Positions 1-13,582 are shown, counted from the stretch's first letter. The stretch: 64,000 bases of DNA from Seiridium cupressi (GCA_036674765.1 JARVKI010000010.1:1-64000), one strand, 5' to 3'. Notes: generated by a model from the letters alone, not told the origin. Numbers and translations are program-made.

Positions 1-169
1 AAATAAATAAAATAAATAAAATAAATAAAATAAATAAAATAAATAAAATAAATAAAATAAATAAAATAAATAAAATAAATAAAATAAATAAAATAAATAA
101 AATAAATAAAATAAATAAAATAAATAAAATAAATAAAATAAATAAAATAAATAAAATAAATAAAATAAA
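1..169. repeat. Tandem 9-bp repeat (AAATAAATA)n
   Basis: About 18-19 nearly perfect head-to-tail copies of the nonamer AAATAAATA run from the window edge to about base 169, so the true array may be longer. It is pure A/T and grades into irregular AT-rich sequence. Confidence 0.95.
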
Positions 170-407
170 TTAATATAAAAAGGTATATATATTATTTAAA
201 ATTAAATAATATAAATATAAATAGCTAATTATCTTTTCGTAAAAAAGGAGGTATTAAGCTTTTATTATAATATATTATAGTAGCCCGATAGTTCTGCCAT
301 CGGGAGGTCGTCGGGCGCCCTTCGGGCGACCCTCGACCTCTCCAATTTATCTTTCACCTTCACTTCTATAATACGTCGTGTGACACCCTAGCTTAAATGA
401 TTCAACA
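170..407. other. AT-rich block with a GC hairpin, no gene
   Basis: After the tandem repeat the sequence stays strongly AT-rich to about 290. It then changes abruptly to a GC-rich stretch (about 300-340) that contains the short perfect hairpin CGCCC-TTC-GGGCG. No coding signal is visible. The extreme composition fits an old RIP-mutated repeat, which is inference. Confidence 0.6.
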
Positions 408-1807
408 TTAGCATATAATATTTAAAAGGTTAGAATTATTGCACTTTCCCCTCTTACACCCAGCGATACAGGCCTCAATATCTTGCCCATATGCAACCTC
501 ACACACGGGTGGGCTCTTCTCGCCACCAATATCTGCCTTCAGGCGCGCGATAATAGCGTCTGCCACCTTACCATGACCGTTCTCCTTCGGGTGGAAGGGA
601 CGAAGTGCAACCCCTGGTGAGGTGCCCTGTATCGGCCCGGAGACGGGCGACTGAGCTGAGACCTCGTTGGGACCATTTGTGAACTTGCCGGTCTGCAGCC
701 AATTGTTCATCTCATTTTCGGTCGGATCACGGACCGAGTAGTTTCCGTTGATATTGAGCACTACCCCCTCCGGAGACGCGTTCCAGAGCATGACATTATT
801 GCCCCAGTATTGATCCAGCAGGGTGTGGTTGGTCTCGCAGAAACGACCGCCATCGAAGCGTTTCGTGATATCGATATACCCGACCCCGCGGTCTTTGAAG
901 TCGTCCACAGCCCGCTGGATCTGCTGGTTCAAGATCTCGACAAGGTCGTTGATACTTCGACGCAGGCCTAATAAGAGCTTCTGCGGCTGCGCTTGCGTAT
1001 TCCAAAACAGGGAGAAGGTTTGGTCATTGCACCAGGTCGAGCCATCATCAACGTTGAAGAAATGAGCGTAGCCAATGACATAGAGGCGGAAGTTGGGGTT
1101 GATTTTCACACTGTCATGGTCCAGTATGTCAGCGACAGTATCCGACGTGAACTTCCGGGTTCTATCGTTAACAAAGCTACGAGCCGCATCTATCGCTTTC
1201 ACACAGTCGCCGTCAGGACTTGGCCAGACTGGGCCGTAGTCTCGTAAGTTATCATGGAAGATGCAGCTGCTGGCAACGTTGTAGAAGCCAGCATCATTGC
1301 CTCCAGCTTGCATGGTGACAATGTCTGGCTGTGTTCCGACTTCATTCATTTGAATGTAACCATTGAATGGTTCGGCCGCCATGTTAACCAGCCGAGCACC
1401 CGAGCATGCTGTGAAAGAAAAGTCCTGCACCTTGTTCTCAGGCACCCAGCTCTGGTCTTGATGCACTTGAACAGAATAGGCGTGGTTGATTCTGAGGCAT
1501 TGATCTTTGTTGCCGTCATAATCCGTACGTCCGAGAATATCGTAGCCGACACCACTCTATCGAATTGTAAGTATTCCGTCTTGGCGGCGGATAATGAGGC
1601 TCGCCCGTTGGATAGAGACCCGGATACATCAAGTGTTCGAGGCAGGGAGGCTTATAGAGCCACATAACTTACACCCCATGAATCACCAATGGCTCCCCAG
1701 GTGAACCTTGCTCTTGTTGACCTTGCCTGTTGTGCCACAGGACGTGGGGATGCTAAACCTAGCGGAAGAGCCAGGCCCAAGGCGAAGACAAAGTGGCAGA
1801 TCACCAT
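408..1807 (-). CDS. Secreted SGNH/GDSL-type hydrolase (esterase/lipase-like)
   Basis: Two exons on the minus strand, 1807-1673 and 1556-408, with a 116-nt intron (GTAAGT...TAG) and a protein of about 427 aa. Exon 1 gives a signal peptide starting MVICHFVFALGLALPLGLAS and ends in the block I motif GDSWG (Ser43 is the predicted nucleophile). Exon 2 carries block II TACSGA (Gly98), block III AGGND (Asn132) and block V FHPKENGHG (His367), so all four SGNH blocks are present. The C-terminus is cysteine-rich (several Cys in the last 30 residues), possibly disulfide-bonded. By family it should hydrolyse an ester, lipid or carbohydrate-ester substrate outside the cell; the substrate cannot be read from sequence. 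The start was chosen because it gives the signal peptide and an in-phase splice into exon 2. Confidence 0.85.
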
Positions 1808-3055
1808 TGTGACTAATGCCTCTGTGATCTCCGAGAACTTGACGCTGCCTACAGGATGGAACTGATTCTATAGAAGAGGGAAATGGCACTTAGCTCAGAC
1901 CTAAGAAGACATGATAGTGTTAAGATTAAGCGCCTCTTGCAGCTCTATCGGACTTCTAAGGAATTATTTATACATGATTAAAATTGCACTTATTCTTAGC
2001 AACCAACGAGAAGCTGTCCGGACGAGTGGCCATATAGACAGGCGCGAGAGGCACAATGTCGCTAAAGCGTGCGTAGCCAGGCCATCATAATATGATCATT
2101 CCACAAGCAAATCCTGTTGCTGACGTGTCTGTTGGCGAGGCTTGGTTTTGTTTCCTGACTTGCATCACGAAATGCATGTCTAGGATCATAGGACCGGCCC
2201 TAAGAATAGTATGTGTGGGATGCTACGCCAAGGTCACTTTGGGTCACGAATATAGAAATTTATTGCCATTCTTGGCTGTGAAGTTTCGCAACCCACACGA
2301 ACATGGTTGCTCAACAATGCCTGTGCGGCAAGTTCCCACCCATCGTACATCCCAGGGCACGACTCTGAAGCGTCGTTAGTGGACTTATAGTTTCAGGTCT
2401 TAACGTGTAGAAAGTGGCCAACTCGAACAACCTTGACCTCTTCATCATTTTTATTATTATTGACAACAAACACCCATATTACTCATAATCAATTCGACGC
2501 ATCAAACCTTCAGCTGAGGGCACTTAGTAAATACACTTCAGATGGAATAATCACAGGAAATTAGCACCACTAGAGCCTCAGGGACTCACCCATGTCGACG
2601 CCAGAGGTGGGCGGCGTTGATGACCATATCATCATGTTACTTTCCAACGTGCCGTACGTCACCACTCGTCAGCAGCCTAGAGGCTATTTACAGTGGGTAT
2701 GACCGAGTCGATTACATGCGGTTGGTTCTGAAGGAGCGCTTCACTCGGACGTTTCATTTTTTTGGTTGGTTTAGGAGCTGCGGAGGATTTGTGTTCACAT
2801 CCTCTCAGCGAATTGTCATATCATGGCGGGGCCTCAGTTCGGCCCCAAAGATGTGTACTCAACAACCAACAAGGCCCCGCGTTTCAGAACTCCAATATCC
2901 TTATCGCTTATCATACCGCCTACAATGTAATAATCCCTATGCCAAATCTAATTTCTCCTTCCGCATGTATGCTCCTGATTCTCTTCATTTTCGTCTACCT
3001 GATAGGTTCATTTCTAAGCAAAGTCAACCATCCTCTTAGAAAATTGAGCCTTGCA
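1808..3055. other. Intergenic region
   Basis: Divergent spacer between the SGNH hydrolase (-) and the Hsp70-like gene (+). Only short open frames without recognisable domains are seen. A run-through open frame begins upstream of 3056 at 2762, but its residues look non-coding before the signal-peptide methionine. Confidence 0.5.
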
Positions 3056-4222
3056 ATGCAGCTTTTCTTCATAATTCTGTCGACCCTGTTCCAAGCTTGG
3101 CCTGTTCAGGCCCTCGAAAAAGCCACCAACATCAGTGTTGGCTTCGATCTGAATGACTCATACGGCACAGCTGCGATTAGCTTCCCTAACGGAACCTCGC
3201 AGCGGATTGCTCGCGTTTATGGCAATCAAGCTTACCGAGATACCTTACATAAGCTTTCTCTGTGGTCTTCCCAACACGAGGCGTAAGTCCAAGTATATCA
3301 TCCAGTATTGCATCAGTGATTAACGCATCTAAGCCCACCGTATACGACTCCAGTGCAGCGATCGAAAGATTGGCCTCGCCAACAAGAGCGCAAAGCTCGA
3401 AAGGCGGCAGGTCTGCCGGCCTCTGAAGACGTTGGTGCAATCAGTTCACTCGTCCGAGCGTTGAAGGAGGAGACGGAGAAGGCTGTTGGTTTCAGCATCA
3501 CATCAGCAGCTGCCTCTGTCCCGCTCTTCCCAGCAATCTACGACGAGGATCTATACGACTCATTCGAGTACATCGACCTGGAGTATCTACAGATGATCCA
3601 GTACTCATATCGAGGTCCCCTGTTGACCTACGAGCCAGCGGCGGCGCTTGCAGGTCATGGCTTTGCGCTATGTTCGAATATAGCACATCCACAGGCATGT
3701 TGGAAAAAGGATGATGGCTTCTGGCATGAGTACTACTATATAGTCGACTACACCAAGTCAAGCCTCCTGGCTTATCATACTGGAACCTTTAGTGAAGGTG
3801 CTTACGATATCAAAGTGGCGCAAGAGTACAACTTGTTTCTTGGCAGCGACGCGCGCTTTGATAACCCAAACGAGGATCATTACTGGGATGGAGTACGGCA
3901 GGTTCTACTGAAGCCGCTATTGGCGAGGTCTTACCAAATGCCGACGAAGATCATCCTCGTTGGTGAGAGCTCTGACGACCCAGCTTTCAGGGAGCATTTC
4001 GATGATGTACTCGAGGAATTCTTCAAAGATGCTGTACCTCCAATATTTGACCAGGATCCCGTATATGTACAGGCCAAAGGTGCTGCTGAGTTTGTGAGAC
4101 GCTCGGCGTATCTCCCCAAACCCACGAAGCCTCAAGTAGTGGACTCGAAATCAAAGATGTATATTCACAGGGATTATAAGGGGCAGGAAAATGTACAAAA
4201 AGTCTTCGTTGCTGAATTATAG
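3056..4222 (+). CDS. Signal-peptide protein with Hsp70/actin-like nucleotide-binding fold
   Basis: Exons 3056-3282 and 3334-4222 are joined across a 51-nt intron (GTAAGT...AAG), giving 371 aa. I chose the ATG at 3056 because it begins a signal peptide (MQLFFIILSTLFQAWPVQA); in-frame ATGs at 2939 and 2762 would add a second hydrophobic stretch. Right after the leader the segment VGFDLNDSYGTAAI resembles the phosphate-1 loop of Hsp70/actin ATPases, and near residue 293 KIILVGESSDDPAF resembles the adenosine motif. The length covers only a nucleotide-binding domain; the usual Hsp70 substrate-binding domain is absent. Fungi have a poorly studied family of this type. Secretion or ER-lumen location is inferred from the leader, and function is unknown. 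Potential N-glycosylation sites near the N-terminus fit a secretory route. Confidence 0.7.
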
Positions 4223-5159
4223 CCAAAAAGCTTGAAATCGAAAGCCAATCGGTCAGCTGCAAATTGAGCCTGCATCGTCAGCAGTGACACGGCGATAGAC
4301 ACGGAAAAGTAAATAAGAACATTGACGCGATGCAATTTAATCCTCCGCCGCTCGGCAGGCTGGTCCTAAATTCTGAGCAATATCCTGCGGAAAAGGCAAT
4401 ATAATCCAGCTAGTGCATTACCAACCGCCCATTCAAACCCCGCAACTCCATAAATCGGCCTAAATCATAGGAACAACGTTCTCAGGCGAAAACACCCCAT
4501 GTAGATAAACAGGGCTTAATCTTTCCTGACCCATATTTGAAGGCGGTTCTTGTCCAAATAGATGCATGGTCAACCATTGCCAGACCAGGCAAAGCCGGGC
4601 ACGTCCGATTGTTGGCTGAAAGGGTACAGTTTGCTGTTGATTGGAATCTCGATCTCGATTGGCTGACCCACCACTTCCTAATTAACGTCAGCTTTGTTTT
4701 AGAAGACATTACGTCATCCAAGGCACATTGGGCATACTATTGCGTTATAACTTATCATGTTATGTGATTTAAAAACCAACACCTGCCCCGCCCTCAACCA
4801 AAGGCCTCACTGTGCCCTTCACCTTCTCACCTCCAACATACCAACTTACATGCATCGGAATCCTTGTGCATCCCAAAGTCTTCATCATCACCTGGAGGAT
4901 CATTGTAAGCATCGTGTTATCATTGAAGGGGCTGAACAGTCTTACAGCAACGAGCCGGCTATTCTGGGAGCACCGTGCCAGATACTCGTGATGGAAGAAC
5001 ACGACGAACTCAGGTATGCAGCTGTCATCAGCGAGTTGAGTGGACATAAAAGCATCATTGTCGAACCTTCACCAAGAATTGAATCTCACTCATTGCATTT
5101 GCGCTTTACTCTCATCTTCATCATATATGAACAAGTCTCATACATTCAAGACCTTCAAT
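4223..5159. other. Intergenic region
   Basis: About 0.9 kb between the Hsp70-like gene and the subtilase pseudogene. It holds overlapping short open frames on both strands but no domain, signal peptide or splice pattern that I can support. Confidence 0.5.
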
Positions 5160-7236
5160 ATGGTGTCTGTACCAGCGATTCTTATTGCTCTCTTAACCCT
5201 CACGAGTTGGACCTTTGCGGCGGATGCACCCCGTTCTGTTAGAAAACCTGCCGACGGAAAGGCATTCTGTACTGTCTATCCCAGCGATAGCGTCAGCGTC
5301 TCGACAACAGAAGACTTTGTCAAGAAGACCGTCGGGACTGATGGCCTTCTACCCTCGACTGACGATAGCAAGAACTTCGTTTCATGGATTGCCGAGGCCT
5401 CACCTGCAGAGGTTGACATGCTAAATTCCAACACCGCTATACACCGCGTCGTTCACTTCGACCCTCCTAACAAGCGCGATGAGGCAGCGGTTCAACAACT
5501 AGCCGATAGGGACGATGCGGTCCAAACTTTCGCCGTATTTCCAGTGGACAGGAAGGACGCGGATAAATGTGCTGAAACAGAGAAATTTATGAAAGACCTT
5601 ATCAACGACGACTACTATCCACATCCTTTCGTTTACAAGAATCAGACTTATTACTGGACTTTGAAAATGACAAACACTCAACGCATTGAAGTTGCCAAGG
5701 GCCCCGGCGTAAGTGGTCTTCCATGTTCCGTCTTCCATAGTCCGTCTGGCGCGTGGCTCTTTGTGAGACGAATTTGTCATTACCTCGGCGTCAGATGAAC
5801 TTCCCATATCAGCATACACGTCATTACTCAGATATGTACAGTCTTATTAACTGATCATAAATATATAGATCCGCCGTATTGAAGCCGACCATAAAGTAGA
5901 GCTTGCCCGGGCTATGCCCCCCAACCCATCACCTGTCGCCTAACTATCCGATAGCAGGGCTATGAAACGGGAACTTCAATAATCAAACCAGAAAGACGTC
6001 ATTAGCGAGCTCAAATTCGTTAGCCAGCCCACGTGAGTGATTCTCCTTGGCTCAAGTGATCGAGTGGAAAGTACGATACATAAATATCGGACTTTCGATG
6101 ATGCAGCGCGGATGATGGGTCAGGAGTCGATTGCTAATATGAAATCTTCTATTGGGAGTATACGCGACCCGAACAAGCTTACAAATTATCTGTATAAAGC
6201 CATCAGAGCGACGGAAGTTATGTTTATCCCATGGAACTCGGAGTCGCCTTCAAGAGTCAAGCATCGGTATGTGACAATTTATGCTGTATCTCCGGAGCAG
6301 GTCAGTCACGCCAACTCCCATATTAATACTATGTCGTATGACACATATAAGTTAGACTAACGAATGTTTCACTTTTTTAGGAATTTCCAAATGTTGTACC
6401 TGACCAACAACATCTACAAACCGATCTGGCGAAACAGCTAAACTGGAAATCATGGGAGGATCATGCCTCCCCCAAAGCCCATGGCACTTGCACGACTGAC
6501 AAGGCTGTTGGTGCCAAGTACGAATCGAAAAAGGCCAAGCTGGTAGTCGTTCAGATTGGAGAGCTGGGGTTGCTTGAGATCAATGACGCCACCCGCAAAA
6601 TCCTGGCCGATGTCACGGATAAGGCCGGCCGGAAGAAAAAGAGTGTCGTGTCCATCTACATGACGGGTGACCCCGCGGACCCTGACAGTGACATCCAAGA
6701 CCTACTGGAAGAATCGCATCAAGAACTATTCGCACTGGATGTCCCCGTCATCACTTCGTCCGGCAATAACAGAAAGAACGAGCCAGATGTGGACACAGTC
6801 CCGGCACAGTGGGCAGATCTGAATACCCATAATTGTTATCGGCTCTGTTGATTTTGATGGAAAGCGTTCGGACTTTTCCCAGGGTGGTATCCAAGTGACA
6901 ATCCATGCTCCTGGCAAAGATGTCACTTGTGTGCCCGAATCCGGCAGTGAACCCTCCACTGGCCGTAGTGGTACCCCCTTTGCCACGCCACTCGTCGCTG
7001 GTGAAGTGGCTAACCTGCTATCCTACGAAACAGTGCCGTTCGATACATCGGATGGTATTTTGGTGAAAAACCTCAAACAATATCTCGCCGAAGATAAAGC
7101 GAGCTGGACACGTGTGGAAGAAACGGCCATCTGGAACGGCGTTAACGAGGCCCATACTCTAACGGTTGCAGGCTCTGGGGGTAATTCTGGCGGTGGCTCC
7201 GGCGGTGGCTCCAGCAATACTCCTCCACCATTATAG
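5160..7236 (+). pseudogene. Decayed subtilisin-like serine protease (S8)
   Basis: A secreted subtilase whose frame is broken. Exon 1 (5160-5708) encodes a signal peptide and a long propeptide-like region. After a canonical intron (5709-5868) the frame hits in-frame stops at 5941 (TAA), 5980 (TAA) and 6034 (TGA). After another intron (6301-6380) the sequence continues with the catalytic-His segment AHGTCT (His codon 6480-6482) and the family-typical SSGNN region. A frame change near 6826-6832 is needed to continue into GSVDFDGKRSDFSQGG. The expected catalytic serine in the GTSxATP motif is proline (GTPFATP, codon 6976-6978), and no DTG aspartate motif is found where it should lie (near 6280). 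The tail is a Gly/Ser-rich linker. Stops that could derive from CAA/CGA by C-to-T change fit RIP-like decay. It lies between AT-rich blocks. Confidence 0.75.
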
Positions 7237-8049
7237 AAAAAATGCACTGGCCTCGGAAGGAAGAAGTACGTAAGCCAACCAGAACTGAAGCGTCTTATCG
7301 AGGATAAATTCCGCCTTATAATAGTAAAATAAAGGACCCTCGACCCAGGTTCGGCAGCTTTGATACGTTTATATAACTCTAATATTATAAATATTATCGT
7401 TATAATAATTAAATTATAATTTAATTTAATTTTTAATAAAAATAATGGTTTTAAAAAAAATTTAAAATTTTTTTTTTAATTATTTATTTTAACATTTATT
7501 AAAAATAATAATTTTTTATAATTAAATTAATTATTAAAACTTTATTATAATTTAGTTTAAAAAGCTTAAAAATTACGTAAAAAGCGCGTATTAAACTTTT
7601 AATAATAAAATTATTAAATTATTAAGTTATTTTTAATTTATACTTTTCGATCTTTTATCGTAACACTGACGGTAATTTTCTCCCGGGACCCCCCGGTCCA
7701 GGTTTGTCCCGTATGGCGATTGAAGACAAGAATGACGCCTATCTACAATACACTAGGTTAGATGAATACACACACATTACACATATGAAAACTATGCACC
7801 TGGGTTGGTTGGCGAGAGGTGCGCTTCGACCCTCTTAAGCCCGCGCGGGGTCTACTTCGTTCTCCTCACGGCAGTCACGTTGCTTCGGCGGCTCCCCGCG
7901 AATGCATCCTGACGATCCTTGTATTACTCGGGCTAGAAGACCCCGTCCATCCGGATAAATAACTCGAATGAATACCCATATAAGACATCCGGGACAGCTT
8001 GTCTGGCCACAGTGTCACGAATGTCACGACGGAAAGGTGAAAACTGACA
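7237..8049. repeat. AT-rich block (about 7370-7650) with GC-rich flanks
   Basis: From about 7370 to 7650 the sequence is almost pure A/T with no coding capacity. It is flanked by GC-rich segments (for example GGGACCCCCCGG near 7684). It resembles the AT-rich DNA at the left edge of the window. The remainder up to 8049 is the upstream region of the GH2 gene. A RIP-degraded repeat is the likely origin (inference). Confidence 0.6.
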
Positions 8050-10692
8050 ATGTTGGACTTGCGTCGATATTCGCTCAAGCTCGAAAGGCTTCTGCTTCTG
8101 GGGCTGCTACCGTACTTATTGAAGGCTCATCCCACGGATGCAAACGCCCTTCACAGCTGCCAGTCCAATCCGGTTCGAGAGCGCATAAGTATTAATAACA
8201 ATTGGAAGTTCTCTCGCTTTACCTCAAACCCAGATTCTCTCTCGTATAACGAGACCTTGAGACCGTGGATCCTCCCATCGGCCAACGACTTTATTACCAA
8301 TGGCACCAAACACCAACGCCCTAACGGGACCGACCCAGGGGCCGATGTAAAGTATACGCAAGCATCCTTCGATGACGGACAATGGGAGACTGTCAACCTG
8401 CCCCACGATTGGGCCATTAAGGGGCCATTCGGTGCCCCGGGTATCAGTGGCGGGATGGGGCGATTGCCATCTAACGGCGTTGGCTGGTATCGCCGAAACC
8501 TGACGTTTGCTTCGGGTGACGTTGAAAAGTCTGTTTTCATTGATGTTGATGGAGCCATGTCCTATTCGGCGGTCTGGCTTAATGGCCACCTCGTCGGCGG
8601 GTGGCCATATGGGTACGCTTCATTCCGGCTCGATCTGTCGCCGTATATCAAAGTGGGCGAGGACAATCTGCTCGCGGTTCGCCTAGATAACGCACTGGAC
8701 TCGTCTCGCTGGTATCCAGGTGCTGGTTTGTACCGCAATGTCTGGCTTGTTATAGCCGACCCGGTACACGTAGCGAAGTTTGGCACGCATATCACGACCC
8801 CATCCGTATCAGCCGACGAAGCCACCGTTGAGCTTATAGTAGACATCGAAAACAGCGGCGAGTCTGACCAGGACGTGGTCGTGGAGACCAAAATCGGTGT
8901 CCCGGGCGACGTGGATGTAGTGGTCAATTTTTCAAAAGCGTCGGCAAAAGTAATAGCAGGAAAGAAGCAGTCAGTAACCACGTCACTTAACATCGCTGAA
9001 CCGCTACTGTGGGGACCGCCACCAACCCAGCAACCAAACCTGTACCTGGCCGTGACAACTCTGCTAACTAGAAACGGTACAATCCTTGACCAATACGAGA
9101 CAACATTCGGCATCCGGTCTGTGGCATATGACCCGGACCGGGGTATCCTCGTCAACGGTGAGCAAGTGCGTATCCGAGGCACCGACAATCATCACGATCT
9201 AGGCAGTCTCGGAGCAGCGTTTAATACTCGAGCGGCCGAAAGACAATTAGAAATGCTACAGGAGATGGGAGGAAACGCGCTGCGCATGTCTCATAACCCC
9301 CCAGCACCTGAACTCCTCGATTTGGCTGATCGCAAGGGCTTCTTGGTCATGAACGAGGCCTTTGATGTATGGAATGAGGAGAAGGTCACCAACGACTATC
9401 ACTTGTTGTTTCCCGAGTGGCACGAGGCAGACCTTCGGTCTTTTATCCGCCGCGACGTCAACCACCCCTCTGTCATCGCATGGAGCATCGGAAACGAAAT
9501 CCCAGAGCAGCGAACAGAGGCGGGCGCGGTCACCGGCCAAGAACTGTACGATATCGTGCATGAAGAGGACACAACGCGACCGGTCACGTCGGGGCTGAAC
9601 AACGGGCAGCCCGGCGACGGCTTGGCAGATCTCCTCGACATCGAGAGTCTCAACTACCAAGGCGAGGGCCGAGGCAACTCGTGGAATTCCACGTTTCCCT
9701 GGTTCCATGACACCTACGCGGACAAACTGATATGGGCGAGTGAAAGTGCATCGACGGTCAGCACGCGCGGGACCTACCTGTTCCCCGTGGTGGGCAACAT
9801 GAGCCAGATTGTCGGCGACGAGCCCGGACACGGTGGCAACTCAACTTTGTTACAAGTGAGTGCGTATGAATTGTACGCACCGACATGGGCCGCGTCACCA
9901 GACAAGGTGTTCAAGCAGCAAGACCTGCACAGCTACGTTGCGGGCGAGTTCGTGTGGACGGGGTGGGACTACCTGGGGGAGCCGACGCCGTACGACGATT
10001 ACGAGGCAGCGCACAGCTCCTATTTCGGGATTATCGACCTCGCGGGATTCAAGAAGGACAGATTCTACATTTACCAGTCGCGCTGGCGGCCGGACCTGGC
10101 GACGGCGCACATCCTGCCGCACTGGAGCTGGCCATCTGACCGCGTAGGCCAAGTTACGCCTGTGCACGTATTCTCGTCTGGCGACGAAGCCGAACTCTTC
10201 GTGAACGGGCAGTCGGCCGGCAGGCTCGCCAAGGAGCCGTATACGTACCGGTTCCGGTGGGACAATATCACATACGCACCGGGCGAGGTGCGGGTTGTGA
10301 CGTACAAAAACGGAACGGTATGGGCCGAGGCAAGCAAGAGGACGGTAGGGGAGGCGGCAGCTCTGAACGCGACTGCGGACCGCACGCGGATTTCGGCCGA
10401 CGGGCACGACCTCTCCTTCGTCACGGTGGCTGTGGTGGACGGCGCTGGCGACACGCTGCCAGAAGCCAGCAACAGCATCACCTTCTCCATTTCGGGACCG
10501 GGTGAGATAGTGTCTACGGACAACGGGAACCCGGCTGATCTGACAGCGTTCCCGTCGTTGACGCGAAATGCCTTCAGTGGTCTCGCTCTTGCGGTCGTGC
10601 GAACGTACGCTGGAGAGGTGGGAGAAATTACCGTGTCGGCCCAGGCAGAGGGGCTGGCCAGCGGTGAAGTTATCCTGGAGGCCACTGGATAA
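8050..10692 (+). CDS. Secreted glycoside hydrolase family 2 enzyme (beta-galactosidase-like)
   Basis: Single-exon gene, 880 aa. The N-terminus has a basic stretch and a hydrophobic leader (LLLLGLLPYLLKA). Domains in order: GH2 sugar-binding jelly roll (NLPHDW, GVGWYRR, about residues 50-240), immunoglobulin-like GH2 domain (about 240-350), TIM barrel (about 350-650) and C-terminal beta-sandwich domains of the type found in bacterial-like GH2 beta-galactosidases (about 690-880). The acid/base lies in WSIGNE (Glu483) and the nucleophile in WASESAS (Glu565), both intact. Many N-x-S/T sequons support secretion. The family acts on beta-galactosides, beta-glucuronides or beta-mannosides; galactosidase is the best guess. 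The lack of introns and high GC relative to neighbours could reflect horizontal origin, which is not tested here. Confidence 0.9.
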   Translation: MLDLRRYSLKLERLLLLGLLPYLLKAHPTDANALHSCQSNPVRERISINNNWKFSRFTSNPDSLSYNETLRPWILPSANDFITNGTKHQRPNGTDPGADVKYTQASFDDGQWETVNLPHDWAIKGPFGAPGISGGMGRLPSNGVGWYRRNLTFASGDVEKSVFIDVDGAMSYSAVWLNGHLVGGWPYGYASFRLDLSPYIKVGEDNLLAVRLDNALDSSRWYPGAGLYRNVWLVIADPVHVAKFGTHITTPSVSADEATVELIVDIENSGESDQDVVVETKIGVPGDVDVVVNFSKASAKVIAGKKQSVTTSLNIAEPLLWGPPPTQQPNLYLAVTTLLTRNGTILDQYETTFGIRSVAYDPDRGILVNGEQVRIRGTDNHHDLGSLGAAFNTRAAERQLEMLQEMGGNALRMSHNPPAPELLDLADRKGFLVMNEAFDVWNEEKVTNDYHLLFPEWHEADLRSFIRRDVNHPSVIAWSIGNEIPEQRTEAGAVTGQELYDIVHEEDTTRPVTSGLNNGQPGDGLADLLDIESLNYQGEGRGNSWNSTFPWFHDTYADKLIWASESASTVSTRGTYLFPVVGNMSQIVGDEPGHGGNSTLLQVSAYELYAPTWAASPDKVFKQQDLHSYVAGEFVWTGWDYLGEPTPYDDYEAAHSSYFGIIDLAGFKKDRFYIYQSRWRPDLATAHILPHWSWPSDRVGQVTPVHVFSSGDEAELFVNGQSAGRLAKEPYTYRFRWDNITYAPGEVRVVTYKNGTVWAEASKRTVGEAAALNATADRTRISADGHDLSFVTVAVVDGAGDTLPEASNSITFSISGPGEIVSTDNGNPADLTAFPSLTRNAFSGLALAVVRTYAGEVGEITVSAQAEGLASGEVILEATG

Positions 10693-11600
10693 GGAACATG
10701 GCAGTGAGCGAGCGAGTATATCTCACATCGGGTTGGCTAGGTACAGACTCGTCGGTTTACATGGATTATACATGGAACAACAGCTTGATCAATTATCCAC
10801 CCAATAGGGCAGTTTCGCCCTTCACGAATTTATAAAATGCTCTGGTGCAATAGTAGTCGGCCTTGTTCGGCAAGTTAACGATACTACGTGTCCAATACCA
10901 TGTGTATGCTCGAGTGCGGTAAGCAAGCAGAGCCAGAGCAAAGCAAGGGTGGGCAGCACTGAAATCCCTAGGATGATGCGGAAACAAGTGATGGCCAACG
11001 AGACAAGTGTTTTCCCCCGCGGAAACTCCTGTCAGGCCTTTGCGGGGTTCTGCCAGGATCTGCCACCATCTGCCAGGGTCCCTTTGGCGGCGCAGTGTGG
11101 GGTTGCAGCTCGGCTGGGGGCTTGGCACACGTAGGCCCCAGCGTCTGAAAATCCGATTTAGCGGATTGGCTGCGGCCGGGCCCCAATTGAGTGCTGACTA
11201 TGCATCTGGGCAGCGTCAGCAGCTGGCCTCGCAGTGCTTGGGTCACTTGCCATCTGGCCCCTCTCCGACCTCGCTAGCGTTCCTGCACATTTCCCCGTCA
11301 TTGATCAATCAGAATTTTGCTGTGACGCACCCAGCGGCCCAAGCCCCTCCAACACACTAAGACTTACTACGGCTGCCATTCACACTGCAGTGCCGAATTC
11401 GCTGGACCGAGTGAGAGGAAAAAAAAAAAAAAAATCCGTAAAACCTCGCCAACTGCTCTTGTACACCGAACCTGCAGCTTCATTCACCTCCCTCACTCCT
11501 GTCCAGTAGTTACCTACCTCCCACTCACCAAACACTCGCTCTGCATTACATCAGAGGAATCAGACCGATACCGACATCCGCATCACATCGAGCCGAAGCC
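10693..11600. promoter_or_regulatory. Upstream region of homocitrate synthase
   Basis: No gene is seen. The segment holds repeated ATCTGCCA words near 11050-11080, an A-run near 11420 and a C/T-rich stretch just before the ATG, as is usual in ascomycete 5' leaders. I found no TGASTCA (Gcn4/CPC1-type) site by eye. Confidence 0.4.

Positions 11601-13582
<1,982 letters not shown>

Noticed and set aside
2762..3055. Upstream extension of the Hsp70-like gene
   Set aside because: It would place two hydrophobic stretches and a non-protein-like segment before a good signal peptide at 3056.
9256..9831. Long minus-strand frames inside the GH2 gene
   Set aside because: Shadow frames of a GC-rich coding sequence on the opposite strand.
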